Part shown: piece by piece, positions 10,535 through 22,017 of the stretch
Layout of the letters: the number at the start of each line of letters is the position of its first letter
Position numbering within the stretch: position 1 is the first letter of the stretch
NCBI GenBank assembly: GCA_973895155.1
Contig: OZ316899.1
Coordinates: forward strand, 4,464,001-4,528,000
DNA length: 64,000 nt
Direction of reading: 5' to 3'
DNA from: Marsupella aquatica
Taxonomy: Eukaryota; Marchantiophyta
The notes under the pieces: model-generated
Database searches by the model: none
What the model was told of the DNA's origin: nothing
What the model saw: only the letters and a program-made list of their open reading frames with translations
Translations under genes and position numbers: made by a program

Positions 10535-11318
10535 TGTTCCTCCGCGACTGTCTTACCCACATCTTGTTGCCAGCTTCCTTGGGTAGTTTGGGTGGAGTCA
10601 TCTTCCCAACAGATTTTTAATTCAATTTTGGCATCGATGGCATTGGTTTGAGGGATGCCTCTTCCAACATCAACTATTTTTGTGAATAATGAAAAATTTT
10701 CCTTTCCAAAATCGTGTGCACGTTGTCAATCACTTGCATGGTATCTTCAGCTCTCATGTATCTCGTTTTTTTGTGTCACCTCTTTCCTAAAACTTTGGAG
10801 GACACAATTATCGCGTAGAGTGCACCGAGCAAGTAGACTTGATTTCAAGTTACCCAATAGAGCTCAGCTTAGCACAGATTCCTCGTCCAACGGCTATCTA
10901 ATCCTTGGGCTCTGGAAGTCCCCCCGTTTGGGCCAAGCTTCTGACCCAAAGGCCTTCCTCTTGAGATTTTGTTAACATTGTGAATCATCTATGGGGTGAT
11001 TAGAGAGATCGAGTGATTCACAGAATTGGTCTAAGGAGGGCTCCTTTCCAAGCCCATAATAACCTTGCCCCGACCAGTCCCCATTAAAGTTTAACGAACC
11101 TCCTCCTCATGGCATGTTCACTATTCAATATTCTTTCCAAGCACATACCCTGCCCCAACCAGCCCCCATTAAAGTTGTAATGGGACTCCTCCTCATCGCA
11201 GGTTTGCTATTCAGTATTCAAATGGGTGACCTCAATTGCCAAACTGGAATTTCAATTTCAATGGTGCCCTTTGTGTTCATTCCAAAACTCTAATCTGAAA
11301 ATTCCAAAACTCTAAACT
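10535..11318. other. no gene seen; continuation of the DUF7869-type transposon region
   Basis: The DNA resumes after the second TGTTC. A half-palindrome of the surrounding transposon (CGCGTAGAG) is near 10810. No convincing coding frame is present. An imperfect direct repeat of about 90 bp (near 11060-11135 and 11148-11220, both with CCCCATTAAAGTT and CTCCTCCTCAT) is the only structure seen. Confidence 0.4.
11055..11222. repeat. imperfect direct repeat of about 90 bp
   Basis: Two adjacent copies share TTGCCCCGACCAGTCCCC or CTGCCCCAACCAGCCCCC, ATTAAAGTT, CTCCTCCTCAT and CTATTCA(A/G)TATTC. Confidence 0.6.
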
Positions 11319-11464
11319 TGTTGCAACCCCTAGAACAAGTCTACCTAAGGTTAGGACTAAACCCCTAACCCATGACGGTTATACAACCAACCACCTAGAC
11401 AACCAACTATGTATATGAAGGAATTGGATGAGTAAAACAGTTGGTGTTATTATGATGTTTAACA
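11319..11464 (+). repeat. copia-1 5' LTR
   Basis: It starts TGTTGCAACCCC and ends GTTTAACA. It matches the copy at 23440 except for GAAGG versus GAACA in the last third. Confidence 0.92.
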
Positions 11465-11478
11465 CGTTATCAGCACGA
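11465..11478 (+). promoter_or_regulatory. copia-1 primer binding site
   Basis: CGTTATCAGCACGA follows the 5' LTR directly. The same CGTTATCAGCA occurs right after the LTR of copia-2 (minus strand, 31466-31479) and of the 45125 element (45302). It should prime minus-strand DNA synthesis with a tRNA or tRNA fragment. It is not the common plant TGGTATCAGAGC. Confidence 0.7.
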
Positions 11479-11788
11479 GTGTGCTCCTGAGATTTTTCTT
11501 CCCCAACCCACCAGTGTAGACCGATCCCAATTCCAATTTTGATTTCAATTTGAAGACCAAATTCCAGACCAAAGTTTTTTTTCCGATACTCCTCCTATCC
11601 ACTCATGATTTGACAAAAGGAAGATGATCGTAGATGATCAACATACATTCTTGACAACAATTCAACAAATTCCAATTATTACAATCTGAGGTAGATTCAT
11701 CTGCCAAACGCTACACATCACAACATATCGCTGAGCAGAGACGGATCTACACCATCATCCTCCAAAACTACACTCATCATTGAATACA

Positions 11789-12790
11789 ATGACAACAAAT
11801 GCGACTGAGAAGCTGTATTTCCAAGCATTATGTATCGATGGATCAATTTTTTATCATGGACACTGGATGTTGAGGCGCATCTCACATCAAAGAACCTAGA
11901 AGACACAATCCTAATAGACAATGGCCCCACTCTACAGGAGAAGGCGAAGGCCCTGATCCTGATTCAACACCACCTTGCCGATTCTCTACAGCGCCAATAT
12001 ATGAATGCCTACAACCCCCGAGTTCTATGGGACGAGCTCCATGCAAGATTCGACCATACGCGCACGATCTTCCTCCCGGCAGCAAGGCATGACTGAATTA
12101 ATCTTTGCGTACAGGACCACAAGACGATCGCTGAGTATAACAACAAACTTTTCCAAATTGTATCACAATTGGCGATTTGTGGCCACCCGGTCGATGAAGA
12201 GGAACAAATTGAAAAGACCCTGTCAACATTCCACTCAACCAATTTAGTACTATCCACACAATATCGCAACATGAGATTCACAACATACTCCAAACTAATC
12301 GCCCACATGTTGCTACCAGAAAATATCAAATCCTGCTATTACAGAATACCAAGCAACGCCCCCTAGGACCCTACCTCCATAGACCAATCCTGAAACATAC
12401 TTCAATACGTGGAGACGAGGCTCTGGCACCTCATATCGTGGCCGAGGTAGCTATCGCGGAAGGAATAACTTCCATGGACGGGGCAACCATTTCCAGCGGG
12501 GCGGAAGAAGCAATTAACGTGGAGGAAGGGGTCAGGTCAGAGCGCAACCAGGAACCTTCCGCAACAACTGGCCAAGAAACAACGGCAATCAACAACGGCA
12601 GAACGCCCATACAGATAAGTCTGACAACCCTCCAATTTGCCATAGGTGCGGGACTAAAGGTCACATTAGGAAAACTTGCCGGGCCCCAGCACACCTTGTC
12701 GCACTATACCAGAAGAACTTACATAATGATGAATACGAGACACATGGAGCATTCCTAGAAACTCCAGAGATCTTACCCGAACTGCACCTC
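11789..12790 (+). pseudogene. gag: copia-1 gag
   Basis: A copia-type capsid frame starts at the ATG at 11789 and matches the gag of copia-2: a segment reading WTLDVEAHLTSKNLEDTILI, then CGHPVDEEEQIEKTLSTF. It is broken by a frameshift within the first 50 codons, by TGA at about 12094 where copia-2 has Trp, and by TAG near 12364. An Arg/Gly-rich region (12410-12560) and a zinc-knuckle remnant near 12640-12685 (CHRCGTKGH-like) follow. Gag would form the virus-like particle in the cytoplasm; this copy cannot. Confidence 0.75.
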
Positions 12791-12805
12791 GCTTTCCAAT
12801 CAGAA

Positions 12806-14252
12806 ATGTCTAAAGCCCTGGATGACCCTCATTGCTACATACTAGACAACGGGACCTCACACTCAATATTAAGAACCAAAGTTTATTTTACCCAGATCGT
12901 ACCTTCCCAACGGAGAGTTACCACAATTATGGGCAACCACCAGCTAGAAGAGGGCAATGGCCTAGCCAACCTGGTCCTGCCCAAGGGCACGGTTATACAC
13001 ATCAAATCCGCAATATATGCCCCAAAGGCTACACGTAACCTCTTCAGTTTCAAGGACATCTGGGAGAACGGCCTGCACATCCACACCAGCATCCACGAAT
13101 CCCAATAAGTATTACACATTGTGGCCAAGACCAAGAATGGCATAGAAATAAAAGAGACACTGATAGCTTTTCCATTGGGATTCTACGCCATTAGAATCCA
13201 CACCTTTTTCACTGAGACCCCTACACAGACTATAACCAAAACATGGCATCGTCGCCTGGGACACCCAGGCACACAGATGTTCCATAAGATCCTCAAAGAC
13301 ACGCAGGGAATACCCACCTCAGTACACCCAACCTCCATGCGATCTCATTGCCTTGCATGCTCACAGGGAAAACTCACAATGAGACCTTCCCCATCCACAA
13401 CAGACAAGAATATCCCCAAATTCCTCAAGCAAATACATGCGGATGTATGCGGCCCTGTCGATGTTCCAAGCGGACCCTTCAGGTTCTTCTTAGCTACCAT
13501 TGACGCCTCATCAAAATGGTCCCAGGTCTCACTCCTCTCAACACGTAACTTAGTCTTCTCCCAACTCTTAGCCCATATCCTGCGCCTAAAAGCACAATTT
13601 CCCAACCACCCCATCAAAACATTAAGAGTAGACAATGCGGGAGAATTCACATCACACTCAGACATTTGACGACTTCTGCATTGCATCTGGGATTGAAGTT
13701 GAATACCCTGTAGCTTACGTTCATTTCCAAAATGGGATTGCAGAATCCCTCATTAAACGTCTACAGACAATAGCTCGACCACTCCTTATGCAAACCAGTC
13801 TCCCACCTTCTGTCTGGGGCCACGCCATCCTACACGCTGCTGCACTCCTTAGATACAAGCCATCTGCTTTTAACACGAGCTCCCCATACCACCTTGCATT
13901 TGGCACCTCACCTAACCTGGCACACCTTTGAACATTTGGTTGCCAGGTCTTGGTTCCCATAATGGGACCCAAGAGGACTAAACTGGGACCCCAGAGGCAG
14001 AAGGGGATCTACATAGGTTTTGACTCCAAATCAATTATCAGATACCTAGAACCTACAACTGCTGACATATATAAAGCTAGATTCGCTGATTGCCACTTCT
14101 ATGAGACAGTATTCCCAGCCTTAAACACCACACCAAAAACATCAGAATCTGCAACTAAACAACTAGCCTGGCAAATCAACTCCCAATTCTGGAACGACCC
14201 CAAAACTTCCCAAACAGATACAGAGGTACAACGAATACTACACCTCACTTGA
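12806..14252 (+). pseudogene. pol: copia-1 protease and integrase
   Basis: The protease active-site region reads YILDNGTSHSIL (near 12838), with DNG where copia proteases usually have DSG. The GAG-pre-integrase and integrase follow. The zinc-binding pairs are H-x4-H (HRRLGHPG, near 13249) and CLAC (near 13350). The catalytic residues are D in IHADVCGP (near 13435), D in VDNAGEF (near 13629) and E in NGIAES (near 13734). Stops at 13106-13108 and 13929, and a frameshift near 13660, break the frame. The enzyme would insert the cDNA and make the 5-bp duplication seen at the element ends. Confidence 0.8.
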
Positions 14253-14374
14253 GTCATGGAAGAATTACTCGATGCATTCGCGGATGTTGCCAAAGTGACC
14301 AGATCCCATAACCCAGCTACCAACGCACCATCTAGAATCAATATGGACCACCAGCCAGCCACAAGCATTGAACC

Positions 14375-16054
14375 ATGCAAGAAAGAGGAAGACCTCCTGG
14401 AGCTATGGATAAACACCCTTGCCAGAGGAGGGCCCAACAGACCACCCCAACAGCGAACGATGAAATAGCCATTAACTACAATTACACAGGCAAAATCCAC
14501 TATAGACCCACCACAATACCAGACAACACATTCGCATTCCAAATATCAGCAGCAATGATGGAGGACTCACCTGATCCCTCAACCATAACAGAAGCGAGAA
14601 AACAACCTGATTGGCAAGAATGGCAGAAGGCAGTCAATTCAGAACTAGACTCCTTGATTTCTCGACAAGTATTCGGACCAATAACGCCAGTAACTCCCGA
14701 TACTCACCTCACCGGATACAAATGGACATTTGTCAAAAAGAGGAATGCAGAAGGTGAAATAGTCAGATACAAGGCACGCCTAGTGGCCAAAGGATTTACC
14801 CAGATACCTGACAGAGATTACAACCTCACCTACTCACCTGTCATGGACGTGATCACATATAGATACTTGATAGCATTTGCAATACATCATAAACTGACAA
14901 TGCATCAACTTGACATAGTCACTGCTTATCTATATGGACATCTTGACACCATTATTTACATGGAAGCCCCTCCTGAATTACTAACCAGAGTTCATTACCA
15001 TATTCAGGGGGAGCACAGACTACAAAACGCTCCCACCAAGAATGAAGGCCCTTTTGGCCACACAAACAAGAAAGTGCTACACACTACCGCCAAAGCAATC
15101 GCTTGGAAGGCCCCTGCTAAACAGGGAACAGATCCGAAAACACTTATTGCTCGGAACCGATTTGCTGTCCAAGTCCTCAGATCCATGTATGGACTCAAAC
15201 AGAGTGGGTGTACCTGGTACAGACATTTTAAGACAGAGATGATGGCAATGGGTTTCAAAACTTTAGACCTTTCCCCATGCTTATTCATCAAACAAGAAAG
15301 ACAAGAGATCATCATAGTAGCAATATATGTGGACGACTTGAATTTATTTAGAACACCAAGGATCCTGCAAGACACAATCAAACAACTGAACAAGGTGTTC
15401 GAGATCAGAGATTTAGGCAAAACTACATTCTGCCTCGGATTGCAATTCGAATACCTACCACACGGAGTACTACTCCACCAATCTACATATACATGCAGGA
15501 TGCTAAAGAAATTCAATATGCATAACGAAAAGGCAGTCAAGTCACCAATGGACATACATTCTCTCGACAGAGATAAAGACATTTTCCGGAAAAGAAATGA
15601 AGAGGAGCCACTGCTTGGCTCCGAGAAGCCATACTTATCGGCCATTGGCGCACTTTTATTCTTGTCTTCACAGACTCGACCTGACATTGCTTTCGCAGTC
15701 AACCTGCTAGCCAAGTATAGCTCACAACCCACGATCCGACACTGGAACGAGATTAAACGTATATTCCGTTACCTCAATGGCACCATTGATCTTGGATTAT
15801 TCTACTACAACAAAGCGGACATCACACTAACCGGCTATGCTGATGCTGGATACTTATCCAACACTGCAGACGCCAAATCTCAGACCGGATACGTCTTTCT
15901 AATTGGACTTACAGCTATCTCGTGGCAAAGCACGAAACAAACACTTACCACCACTTCTTCAAATCACTCGGAAATAATTGCACTCTATGAGGCAAACCGC
16001 GAGTGCATCTGGTTACGCAATGTAATCAATTACCTTCAAGAAACCACAGGTAAA
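14375..16054 (+). pseudogene. pol: copia-1 reverse transcriptase and first part of RNase H
   Basis: A long open frame holds the copia RT: GYKWTFVKKRNAEGEIVRYK, the VTAYLYG segment (D-x-x-T-A-Y-L-Y-G), the QVLRSMYGLKQS region and the catalytic box YVDDLNLF (near 15325). RNase H begins with TGYADAGYLS (near 15830) and the TTSSNHSEIIALYEA segment (near 15955). The frame is intact here, but it is cut by the unit inserted at 16055. The rest of RNase H lies at 20720-21004. Confidence 0.88.
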
Positions 16055-16427
16055 TGTGATGCCTAGACAGGAATCACTCGGCCGGTTAAGTGGGTAAAGC
16101 AGGAAGGCACCCTAGGAACACCTTAGTATAGTGACAAAACAAGGAAAATATAAACAATTAGGGGCAACCATGGAACCCGGGCCGAGGCCGGAGGTAAGGC
16201 TAAGGGTGAAAACCCGATTAGGGTTAGGGCGCGTTAAGCGTCGGCGGCTAGGAAGGATCAACGGGAAGAAGGACCGGCAAAGGAGAGGGGTAAGGAGCGC
16301 TTGCAGGAAATAGTGGCTCATTTGCGAGCACGAACTAAGCAGACGACTACGGGAGGCCAACTACTGTCAGCTGCTTAGGCAAGCACTCGGGGAGAGAGTA
16401 GATACCGACGATCAACCTAAGGAGGGT

Positions 16428-19400
16428 ATGAGCAACGTCAATCAAGCGGCACATTTCTGGGGATGCCTGTTCGAACGGGCAACTGAGTACATCAAGACTT
16501 ACGAGGACGAGGAATCAGAAAGGGCAGCTCGAGAACGGCAGGAGCTCGCTCGATTGTGGGAGCTGCAGAAGACGGCTTTCTTAGGAGGCGAACTCATCAA
16601 GGACGAGTTCCTGTGGACGCCTACTTCCAATCAACTCGACGATCTTCTGTTTTGCAAAGACAGCGTCGTCGGCATCCGAGAGGCCATCAAGAACTGCAAC
16701 GACATACACTGGGAATTAAAGGGTAGCACGGAAAGGTGGACCCAGGCAACGGTGCTAGGAGAAACCTCCACGGCAGCAGAGATGAAGAGGAAGGGAGCCG
16801 TCAACGATGAAGCCACCCCGGCAAAAAGAACGAGGTCGGCGGCACCAAAGAAGCCAGCCGAGCAGCAGAGCAGGAGGCAGGGAGAAGCCGAAGAGGAGGA
16901 GGTCGATCCCATCAAGGCCATTCCAACCAGGGATGACACCTGGAAGGGCTGGGCGGCAACCCTACCGGTGGAGGTGCAACTACATTTTGCACGAGAGGAG
17001 GATGCATGCTTTACGGCCATGCAGACCAAGAAGTACCAAGGCTTCATGGCCGGATCCGGCTTGGAGGCCTTTGTAAGATTACCATGGCTGAAGCCGGAGG
17101 TACCGGAGTCAGACCTATTAGAATTCGTGGGGTCATGGGAACCCGAGACCAATTGCACGAGGATATATGGGAAGGATTTCTATCTTACTCCCAAGGTAAT
17201 TGCCGAAGTGTTTGGCCTGCCGATAGGCAATAAGACCAAAGTTGATACCAGGAAGACCTTGCCTGACAAGGAGTTCCGGTCGTTCCCCGGGCCATCAACG
17301 AAGAATGGCTTCTTCCGGAACACCTGCACCAACCCGCACATAGGAGAGATGATCGACTTCTTGCGGGTGACCATGCATTGTAACTTGCCGAGGGCAGAGA
17401 TCGGCAAGGCACAGGTCTATCTGGCAGAAAGGCCAGACCCAAGCCGGGACTACAACGGGTACCTCCTCAACCAATTGAAGAAGATCTTAAAGGAGGAGCA
17501 GCAGGTAATCGGCATGGGGAGCGTGTCGCGGCTTGGCTATCACATGCCGCTGTTGTGCCGGTATGCCAGAGGTCAGACTTTTGCCCCGGTACTTCCCCTG
17601 CAGGTAAGGGCACCCGAGGAAGCTCCAACGCCGAGGCCGTTGGCTGAGAAGCCTCAACCACCTGTTAGTCCTACGATCGAGCAGGTGTTTAGGCCCAGGA
17701 AGGAGGACTTGCCAATGCAGCAACCAGGCATGCAGAGTCTGCTGAAACTACTGGAGAAAGAAAAGAAATCGGCATCGGCAACAACAACGGCAACGGCAAC
17801 AATGCAGGACACTACTACAGAGGTAGGCCTACACCGGCTCACAAGAGAAAACCCCTTTGCTGGAGACAAGGAGAGAATCAGGCCGGAATCCAAGCCAGGT
17901 GTTCGAATGTACGTGGGAACCTCAAGCTCCGAATCTGAGGCAGAATTGCCTGAAGCTCCTACCGACGAAGAGGAGAGGGAGAAGCCGGACGTCCAAGAGG
18001 TAGAGGAGGCAGTGGAGGACTGCAGCCATGATAATTCCGGTTATGGGTCGGACCATCACGTTCCAGGAGTAAGGACCTGTGGCCGGTTTGTCCCCACACT
18101 TCCAAGGGTAGTGCGAGGGGACCCCAACCAGCAGAGTAGCCCTGAGTCTCCCCCACCAGATGTTGCTCCCCCGAGCTTCGACGGCATAAAACAGACGGTG
18201 CAGGAATTTCAGGAGCGAATCAAGCAGGAGGAGGAGGCCGCCCTGGCTAAGGAAAAAGATTTACCAGGAGGAGATTGGCCGGAGGACATCAGGCGGCTAG
18301 CCGAAAAAGGAAGCAAACCTCTAGCCACGATTGAAGAGATCCGCAGGACGGCTTGGGAGCAGAGGCCACGATGGGCGATGCCAATCACTTCTACTTACTC
18401 CACCTACGCTAAGAATAGAGCCATGGAGTATGGTGAGATGTGTGGGGAACTTGCGCTCGGCATCTTTGGAGAGGAGTTGGAGGTAGGACCCTTTTTCCAT
18501 AGGGAGCAGTTGGAGAAGCACCAATTAGAAGAAGCGGTGGCTTTAGAGAGAAGCAAGAAGGACGAGGTCATTCGGCGGCTTAGGAGGATGGAAGCCGAGA
18601 TTGAAGATCTAAGGGCGGCCAAGAAAGCCCAAGATGAACTGCGGATTAAACGACATGAGCTGAACATCATGCAGGGGCAGTTGGACACCGCGCAGGCTGA
18701 TAATCAGAATATCAAGGATAAACTGACTCAGACGCAGGAAGAGTTGGCCGACACGATCAAAGAGAGGGAGAAGTGGAAGCAAGAGCTGAAGAATACAGAG
18801 GAGGCCCACATAACAGCCAACAGCCGGGCCATGGCGGAGACCCAAAGAAAGGAATGGGCGTTGAAAGGGGAGCTCGAGAAAATCCGCGGAGCCCTTGAGC
18901 AGAAGGAGGCCGAGTTAGGGAAATCCTATCAAGGGATTATGGCGCTGCAGCAGGAGCTTGCGTCCCTGACGGCCAGCTTCAAGGCCGACCTAAGGGAGAA
19001 GGACGAGATGCTCGAACAGACTTACGCCAAGATGAACCAGATGGAGTCTGTCATCATTGCAGAGCTCGACAAGGAGCTAAGAGCAACCCGGGAGGAGAGG
19101 GCTACCTTGAAGAAGGAATTGGAGGAAGCCCACAGGGAGCAGGAGGAGGCCAAAAACGAGCTGGAGGGGGCACGTAAGGACCTGGATGAAACCCAAGAGG
19201 AGTTGGAGGAAATCACGAGGAAGATGGAAAACCTACAGCGGCGGGCCGACAACCAAACAGAGCGGCTGAAGAAACAAGCCGCAGTATTTAAATGCTTAGC
19301 TGCAGCAGGTCCATCTCCCGTTGGGATAAACCAGTTACCAGGGGTGGTAATTGCCGAAGGACAAGCCGCGCCACCTGCACCAGTGCCGGAAGTAAGTGGG

Positions 19401-19793
19401 AAGGGGAAGGGACCAGCTGCCGAGCCACCAACGAAGAAGAAGCGGAAACCTTCAGGGTCAAGGAGTAATACGATTTCACAGGCCGTGGTGATCAAGGAGG
19501 TAGACCCAGCACCGACCCCAGACAGGGTCACGGCTAAGGATCCAACTACCCTAGGGGAAGGGGAGGCCAAAGCCGAGGGAGTGGCTGAAGCCGAAGCCGT
19601 GAGAGTGGCTGAGGCCGAAGCCGTGGGTATTGCCGAGGCCGATGTCGAGGCTGAAGCCGAAGGTGGACCCAGTCAGGCCGAGGGAGAGTTGACTCGGTCA
19701 AGGGCAGGTAATCTGTCAGTAGGCGGGCCAACGGCAGTGGCTGCGGAGGAAGTGTTGGGGGCGTCCATTGAGGATCCACCACCGGTGTCGTGA
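16428..19793 (+). CDS. FGLP-domain, coiled-coil protein of the mobile unit (1121 aa)
   Basis: An intact frame with an ATG at 16428 and a TGA end. Residues 1-130 are conserved with the copy at 9066. A basic stretch at about 128-152 (KRTRSAAPKKP) could be a nuclear signal. Residues 200-360 form the FGLP domain (VFGLPIGNK near 260, TCTNPHIGEMIDFLRVTMHC after it), shared with the genes at 1-1575 and, weakly, 23692-24869. Residues 498-531 are acidic. Residues 690-955 are a long Glu/Lys/Gln-rich coiled coil. Near 1005 lies KKKRKPSG, a second possible nuclear signal. Residues 1044-1085 are Ala/Glu repeats. I see no catalytic motif of a transposase, reverse transcriptase or integrase. It could be a gag-like or DNA-binding accessory protein. 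The function is unknown. Confidence 0.75.
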   Translation: MSNVNQAAHFWGCLFERATEYIKTYEDEESERAARERQELARLWELQKTAFLGGELIKDEFLWTPTSNQLDDLLFCKDSVVGIREAIKNCNDIHWELKGSTERWTQATVLGETSTAAEMKRKGAVNDEATPAKRTRSAAPKKPAEQQSRRQGEAEEEEVDPIKAIPTRDDTWKGWAATLPVEVQLHFAREEDACFTAMQTKKYQGFMAGSGLEAFVRLPWLKPEVPESDLLEFVGSWEPETNCTRIYGKDFYLTPKVIAEVFGLPIGNKTKVDTRKTLPDKEFRSFPGPSTKNGFFRNTCTNPHIGEMIDFLRVTMHCNLPRAEIGKAQVYLAERPDPSRDYNGYLLNQLKKILKEEQQVIGMGSVSRLGYHMPLLCRYARGQTFAPVLPLQVRAPEEAPTPRPLAEKPQPPVSPTIEQVFRPRKEDLPMQQPGMQSLLKLLEKEKKSASATTTATATMQDTTTEVGLHRLTRENPFAGDKERIRPESKPGVRMYVGTSSSESEAELPEAPTDEEEREKPDVQEVEEAVEDCSHDNSGYGSDHHVPGVRTCGRFVPTLPRVVRGDPNQQSSPESPPPDVAPPSFDGIKQTVQEFQERIKQEEEAALAKEKDLPGGDWPEDIRRLAEKGSKPLATIEEIRRTAWEQRPRWAMPITSTYSTYAKNRAMEYGEMCGELALGIFGEELEVGPFFHREQLEKHQLEEAVALERSKKDEVIRRLRRMEAEIEDLRAAKKAQDELRIKRHELNIMQGQLDTAQADNQNIKDKLTQTQEELADTIKEREKWKQELKNTEEAHITANSRAMAETQRKEWALKGELEKIRGALEQKEAELGKSYQGIMALQQELASLTASFKADLREKDEMLEQTYAKMNQMESVIIAELDKELRATREERATLKKELEEAHREQEEAKNELEGARKDLDETQEELEEITRKMENLQRRADNQTERLKKQAAVFKCLAAAGPSPVGINQLPGVVIAEGQAAPPAPVPEVSGKGKGPAAEPPTKKKRKPSGSRSNTISQAVVIKEVDPAPTPDRVTAKDPTTLGEGEAKAEGVAEAEAVRVAEAEAVGIAEADVEAEAEGGPSQAEGELTRSRAGNLSVGGPTAVAAEEVLGASIEDPPPVS

Positions 19794-20714
19794 CGGTGCA
19801 AGGGCGCCGTTCCTTTTAGGGAGGGCGGACGTGGAGGGAGGAGGCGTGAGTGGGCAGGGCGGGCGCGGATCTCCACGTTTAGGATTAGGATTAGAACCAG
19901 GAGCGGCCCTGACACTTAGCTTAGTGGGATTGCGGTTCCACTGGTAGGAGCAACACTTGTGCTCCTGCCTTGCTGTACATAGGTAGATTCGGGCAAGTAG
20001 ATTACTGTCAGGTAGATTAGGCTTACGATGCAAAGAATGGCGGATCCACTGCCAGGATAAGTACCTGGGCAGCGGGGAGCTCAGGGCCTCTTCTTTAGCA
20101 AGTTTTTAGTTTGCACCAGCCGGGCTGGGATCAAGTAGTACGAGAAGCTCTCGGTTAGTCATACAGTGACCCTTGTGTATATTCATGTTTCCTCATGCCT
20201 AAGAGCTGAATAGAGTTGGCCTCACGGCTTAGTTCGCAGAACTTGTGTATGAGATGTACTGTTTGTATGGCAAGTGCATGGTATGACTCAGTCAGAATGA
20301 GTCATTTTGCTATTTGTGTGTCGCATTAACTTGTGTGAAGAGTGCCCACATCAACAGAAGGAAGGAAAGTAAGCAGGGGAGTGAGAGTTGGATGTGTCGA
20401 GCTGAGAGAGGTCTTAGCGGCTTAACCAAGCCTATTGGGGATCATTCCGGCGGCGGAATCCAAACATACCTAACAAGACGGAGGGGAAGACAGGGGAAGA
20501 CAGGGGAAGGCCTATATTAGGCCGGCTACGTATCTCATGACCCGATGAAGGATTTGTCCAGTATATGTGTGTAAAATGTTAATAGTAGTAGTAGAAGGTT
20601 AGCAGCGTCCCATGCCGCTAAGCCGCGGAAACGGCCTCGCGAAGCACGAAACCTGCGGGAATCGGCTTGAGCTGGGGGGTTTCTTGGGTTTAGGGAGCCA
20701 TGGGACGCACCACA
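19794..20714 (+). other. 3' non-coding part of the unit
   Basis: No gene is seen. The segment carries the stem-loop at 20444, a short tandem repeat of GACAGGGGAA (20490-20515) and the terminal inverted repeat GCGTCCCATG / CATGGGACGC. The last 300 bp are the part best conserved with 10234-10534. Confidence 0.6.
20444..20459 (+). promoter_or_regulatory. conserved stem-loop (copy 3, perfect)
   Basis: ATTCCG-GCGG-CGGAAT has a perfect 6-bp stem and a GCGG loop, 255 bp before the 3' end of the unit. Confidence 0.65.
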
Positions 20715-20719
20715 GTAAA

Positions 20720-21004
20720 CCTAAACTCAACTCCCTTACTGTCATCTACAAAGATAACAGACCATGCTTAGAACAAATTTCCGCAGGATTCATCAAAGGT
20801 GATAAGACAAAACACATTTCCCCCAAAATTTTCTTTACACGGGAACAACATGGCAATACAATTAACGTTCAGTGGATCCCGAGTTCGAAGAACGCTACAG
20901 ACCTCTTCACAAAATCTCTACCTCCAATATTACATAAGGCACTAATCCGATTACTTGGAATGCGTAGCCTTTTTGAACTGTCACAGGATAAGCAAATCAC
21001 ATAA
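20720..21004 (+). pseudogene. pol: copia-1 RNase H, C-terminal part after the insertion
   Basis: The frame resumes in the same protein. IYKDNRPCLEQISAGF carries the copia RNase H motif (DNxxCxEQ), followed by KHISPKIFFTREQHG and ATDLFTKSLPP, close to the matching parts of copia-2 (25.7-25.9 kb) and copia-3 (59.9-60.1 kb). It ends with TAA at 21002-21004. About 315 bp of 3' non-coding DNA follow before the next insertion. Confidence 0.85.
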
Positions 21005-22017
21005 AGACCTTCCAAGACTCAGGGGAGCGTGCACTTACCTCCAACTCCTAGACAAACGACACTGCTCCCCGAAGATCCAACTGCGGCACTACACTCAAGA
21101 CGACCAGCACAGCTACAACAACCCGCATCACCAATTGACAATCCAGTTCACCGCACCACCGATGAATCCACCAGAAGACCAACACAGACTTCAAGAATCA
21201 CCGATATGGTGATTAAATCAACTTCATAGAAGCAGACAACACCACGCACGAAGACGATCGATGCAACACCTCCATGACAACCAAAACCACTACAACATAG
21301 CATCAACCTGATCGACCGTGTGACGCCGATGACATGGTCCTTATTCTATAATCTGAGTAAGTAGGTTGCTGTATGCAAGGAGTAGCTATTGATATTGCAT
21401 AACAATTAGCAAGCTGGCAAGAATAAGGGCAATCATGGCGTTAAGAGTAGGGATAAAGGTATTTCAGCTTGAAGATTGCACAACCAAGGTAGACACAGTT
21501 GAGGTAGTCACTATCAAGGCCACAAAGGAGAAACTGGGGAAGAGAGGATTCAGCTCTTCAAGCATACCATCTTCTTGACAAGCAAGATGGAGCATGGAGG
21601 CTCTTCAAAACGCCGGTACGGAGGTAGGCGTGGTAATTCAAGGAAGCGAGTCTCCATAGCTGAATATGAAGTTGTGGGGTATGGTGGTTGTGCTCAGGAT
21701 GAAATCTAAATGTCTTGGGTGTGTAGCTTCATTTTGTTAGTTAGGTTAGTGGTTCATAGTCTAGTCTTAGAATGTTAGGGAAATAAAAGGCTATGTCGCG
21801 GGTGGTCGACGACCATATCTCATTCAATACGTCACCAAATCCGGATCTGTAAAGAGCATTGGAAATATCTGGTCAAGGCGAGTAAAATCGATATAAAACA
21901 CTCGAGAAATGAAGGTGTATTAAGGAAGATACGGCTTGATTAGTGTGACGGGTTAACTTGTGGCCGAAATTAGCGGATTCGACTTTGGTTTTGGGTTAAC
22001 CTAAACTCGGTCACGGC

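Larger units (their letters stand above)
16055..20714 (+). mobile_element. full-length TG...CA unit with a 1121-codon gene, target duplication GTAAA
   Basis: The unit starts TGTGATGCCTAG and ends GACGCACCACA, with GTAAA on both sides (16050-16054 and 20715-20719). Removing it rejoins the copia-1 RNase H. It has no second long terminal repeat, since the first 300 bp do not recur near the 3' end. It has no reverse transcriptase or integrase. The ends form a short inverted repeat (TGTGATGC and TGTGGTGC). Local inverted repeats lie near each end: GTGATGCC with GGAATCAC at the left, and GCGTCCCATG (20605) with CATGGGACGC (20699) at the right. It may be a giant solo LTR or an LTR-less element. Confidence 0.88.

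Noticed and set aside
14099-15732. Long minus-strand frames opposite the copia-1 RT (up to 242 codons)
   Set aside because: They lie opposite a clear RT with conserved motifs and show none of their own.
16215-16232. Telomere-like TTAGGGTTAGGG (also at about 8862)
   Set aside because: Only two units, present at the same place in two copies of one mobile unit; plant telomeres need long TTTAGGG arrays.
19022-19570. Minus-strand 182-codon frame
   Set aside because: It is Ser-rich because it mirrors the Glu/Ala/Lys coiled coil on the plus strand.
20444-20474. Hairpin followed by CTAA, as at a Helitron 3' end
   Set aside because: The sequence and the target-duplicated unit continue about 250 bp further, and the other copies read CTAT, so it is not a Helitron terminus.
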